This document shows, in pieces, positions 45,811-46,911 of a stretch of 46,911 bases of DNA (position 1 is its first letter; the number at the start of each line of letters is the position of its first letter). The DNA is taken from the NCBI GenBank assembly GCA_030041985.1, contig JASIAM010000115.1:1-46911 (forward strand). Reading direction: 5' to 3'. The DNA is from Bryobacteraceae bacterium (GTDB taxonomy: Bacteria; Acidobacteriota; Terriglobia; Bryobacterales; Bryobacteraceae). Made by a program: the position numbers and the translations under genes. A model generated the notes under the pieces. The model had not been told where the DNA came from. It ran no database searches and was given only the letters and a program-made list of their open reading frames with translations.

Positions 45811-46401
45811 CTACGCCTTCACGAACGTCGTCAACCCTCTGCGTTTGCGTTCGCGCAACTGGCACTCGCGCAAAGTGTCCGCCAGTTGCTCCAGATCGGG
45901 AATGCCGTAGAGGTAAAATTTCTCCAGCTCCGCATCGGAGGTGAACAGCCGCACCGCGCTCTGCCCCACTAGCCGCATGCCAACCGGCTTGTGCAGTTCG
46001 AAGTGATCGATGCGAAATAGCTCCAGGCTCTCCTGCACCTTTCCTAGCACGCCGCTTTCCTTCTTGATGCGCTGGGTCGTAATGCGGTAAGTGATACTCA
46101 AGCTCTTCCACCAATAGCAGAGAAAGACAATCCCCAGCGCTACCAGGCCGCCCGCTATCGACAGCGGAACATCCAGGTGGGCAACAATCGCTCCGGCCAC
46201 GGCCGCGATAATCAGAGGTATCCAAAGCAACTGCGAGACCGTGTAAAGCAATGCCGGATGCCCCACGAAGAGATCCTTTTCCGCCTCTGCCTCGGTTGCC
46301 GCCGTGTAGGCCGTTAAATCGGTATTGCAGAAGCGGCACTTGATGGCAACGGCCTTAATGGTTTCCCCGCATACAGGACAAGCTTTGGTGCCCTCCTCCA
46401 T
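45811..46401 (-). CDS. Zinc-ribbon membrane protein with bacterial PH domain
   Basis: This is a 196-residue protein from ATG 46401, which has the strong site AGGAGG five bases upstream. The N-terminus 'MEEGTKACPVCGETIKAVAI' plus 'KCRFCNTDL' forms a two-knuckle zinc ribbon. 'EKDLFVGHPALLYTVSQL' leads to two adjacent transmembrane helices (about 66-86 and 92-111). The bacterial PH (bPH2, DUF304) domain follows: 'SLSITYRITTQRIKKESGVL', 'ESLELFRIDHFELHKPVGMR', 'AVRLFTSD' and 'KFYLYGIPDLEQLADTLREC'. The basic tail 'QLRERKRRGL' is cytoplasmic. The family has no established function. The open frame extends to 46464, but the upstream part lacks homology. Confidence 0.84.
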   Translation of the reverse strand: MEEGTKACPVCGETIKAVAIKCRFCNTDLTAYTAATEAEAEKDLFVGHPALLYTVSQLLWIPLIIAAVAGAIVAHLDVPLSIAGGLVALGIVFLCYWWKSLSITYRITTQRIKKESGVLGKVQESLELFRIDHFELHKPVGMRLVGQSAVRLFTSDAELEKFYLYGIPDLEQLADTLRECQLRERKRRGLTTFVKA

Positions 46402-46514
46402 ATTTCCTCCTGCAACGAACGCCCTCGACAACCCGTTATACCGTAAAAGCGGCAGCTTGTGCATCCCGTCCCCAGCCCCTAATCGCCAGCCCCAGTAAAT
46501 GATATGCTATTCAC

Positions 46515-46911
46515 TTGACCTTCCTCGCACCCACGCGGCTCGTGCTCCTGTCCGTTGCGGCCGCGGCTGCCCCTTTGTATGTAGCCCACGCGCAGCAATC
46601 CTTCCTTCTGGACACCCTCTCGCAGGAGCTGGATCGCAATTTCGGCGTACTGAAGCAAAAAGGGGAACCAGCTCCCTATTTTATAAGTTACGAGGTTACC
46701 GAACAGGAATACCAAAGCGTTTCCGGAACGCTGGGCACGATCGCCTCCACCAACCAAGGCAAAGAGCGCGTTCTCGATGTCACCGTGCGCGTGGGCGATC
46801 CCAAGCTCGATAATTACCATCGCGTGCGCGGCGAGCGGCTGCAGTTTACCTCCGGCTCCATCCTCTCTTTCGAAGACAATGCCAACGCCATCAAACGGCG
46901 CGTGTGGCTCG
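46515..46911 (+). CDS. TldD/PmbA-like secreted protein, 5' part only
   Basis: The gene is cut by the window end after 132 codons. The first codon is TTG (46515), which opens a signal peptide ('LVLLSVAAAAAPLYVAHAQQ'); no in-frame ATG is available because nearby ATGs run into stops. The mature segment 'LDTLSQELDRNFGVLKQKGE' and 'PAPYFISYEVTEQEYQSVSG' followed by 'RVLDVTVRVGDPKLDNYHRV' resembles the N-terminal half of the TldD/PmbA (peptidase U62) relatives found exported in Acidobacteriota. The metal-binding HExxxH would lie beyond the window, so activity cannot be judged. Confidence 0.68.
   Translation, partial: MTFLAPTRLVLLSVAAAAAPLYVAHAQQSFLLDTLSQELDRNFGVLKQKGEPAPYFISYEVTEQEYQSVSGTLGTIASTNQGKERVLDVTVRVGDPKLDNYHRVRGERLQFTSGSILSFEDNANAIKRRVWL

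Overview
The window looks like a chromosome segment of an Acidobacteriota member, most likely a Solibacter/Bryobacter-type bacterium. The main clues are two proteins ending in the C-terminal domain first described from Solibacter (TIGR03437), an acidobacterial VWFA-related protein (TIGR03436 type), a 1193-residue TonB receptor with an N-terminal carboxypeptidase-regulatory-like domain, a PQQ/cytochrome c quinoprotein, and several secreted families with 'PDGKPDLSG' or YVTN repeats. No rRNA, tRNA, CRISPR array or intact prophage was seen.

Bases 1-18400 are mostly minus-strand genes for secreted and envelope functions: a TPR regulator-like protein, the bacillithiol glycosyltransferase BshA, a YVTN propeller plus multiheme cytochrome pair, a giant TonB receptor, a sensor kinase/response regulator pair overlapping a PQQ quinoprotein gene, an SMP-30-like propeller, a VOC protein, an unrecognised 388-residue protein and a VWFA protein.

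Bases 18450-24660 carry the most unusual structure. A unit of about 2.2 kb (3' end of an S4-domain gene, a complete Solibacter-type propeller gene, and the 3' end of a 'PDGKPDLSG' gene) is present twice in tandem. A complete HigB/HigA toxin-antitoxin operon sits exactly at the junction, flanked by gene remnants.

Bases 24800-34070 hold a sulfatase-modifying-factor-fold protein with a G/R/Q-rich insert, a DUF6152 protein, two paralogous secreted proteins, a YqeY protein, a serine-pathway pair (class V aminotransferase and SerA), a membrane TPR protein, a dGTPase-like HD hydrolase, a 50-codon gene hidden under the dGTPase 3' end, and a zinc-ribbon protein.

Bases 33991-43013 form a chemosensory locus: fliM on the minus strand and, divergently, a compact operon cheY-cheX-cheW-mcp-cheA-cheR-cheD-cheY-cheX-cheB. 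Most of its genes overlap. The operon has two CheY genes, each followed at once by its own CheX phosphatase gene, and an MCP with almost no extracellular domain. FliA-like promoter elements can be recognised on both strands between fliM and cheY.

Bases 43014-46911 contain a decayed transposon fragment, an ArsA/Get3-type ATPase with a small CxxC partner gene, an outer-membrane barrel protein, a zinc-ribbon/PH-domain membrane protein, and the 5' part of a TldD/PmbA-like secreted protein cut by the window end. All family assignments come from reading motifs by eye; no database search was run.
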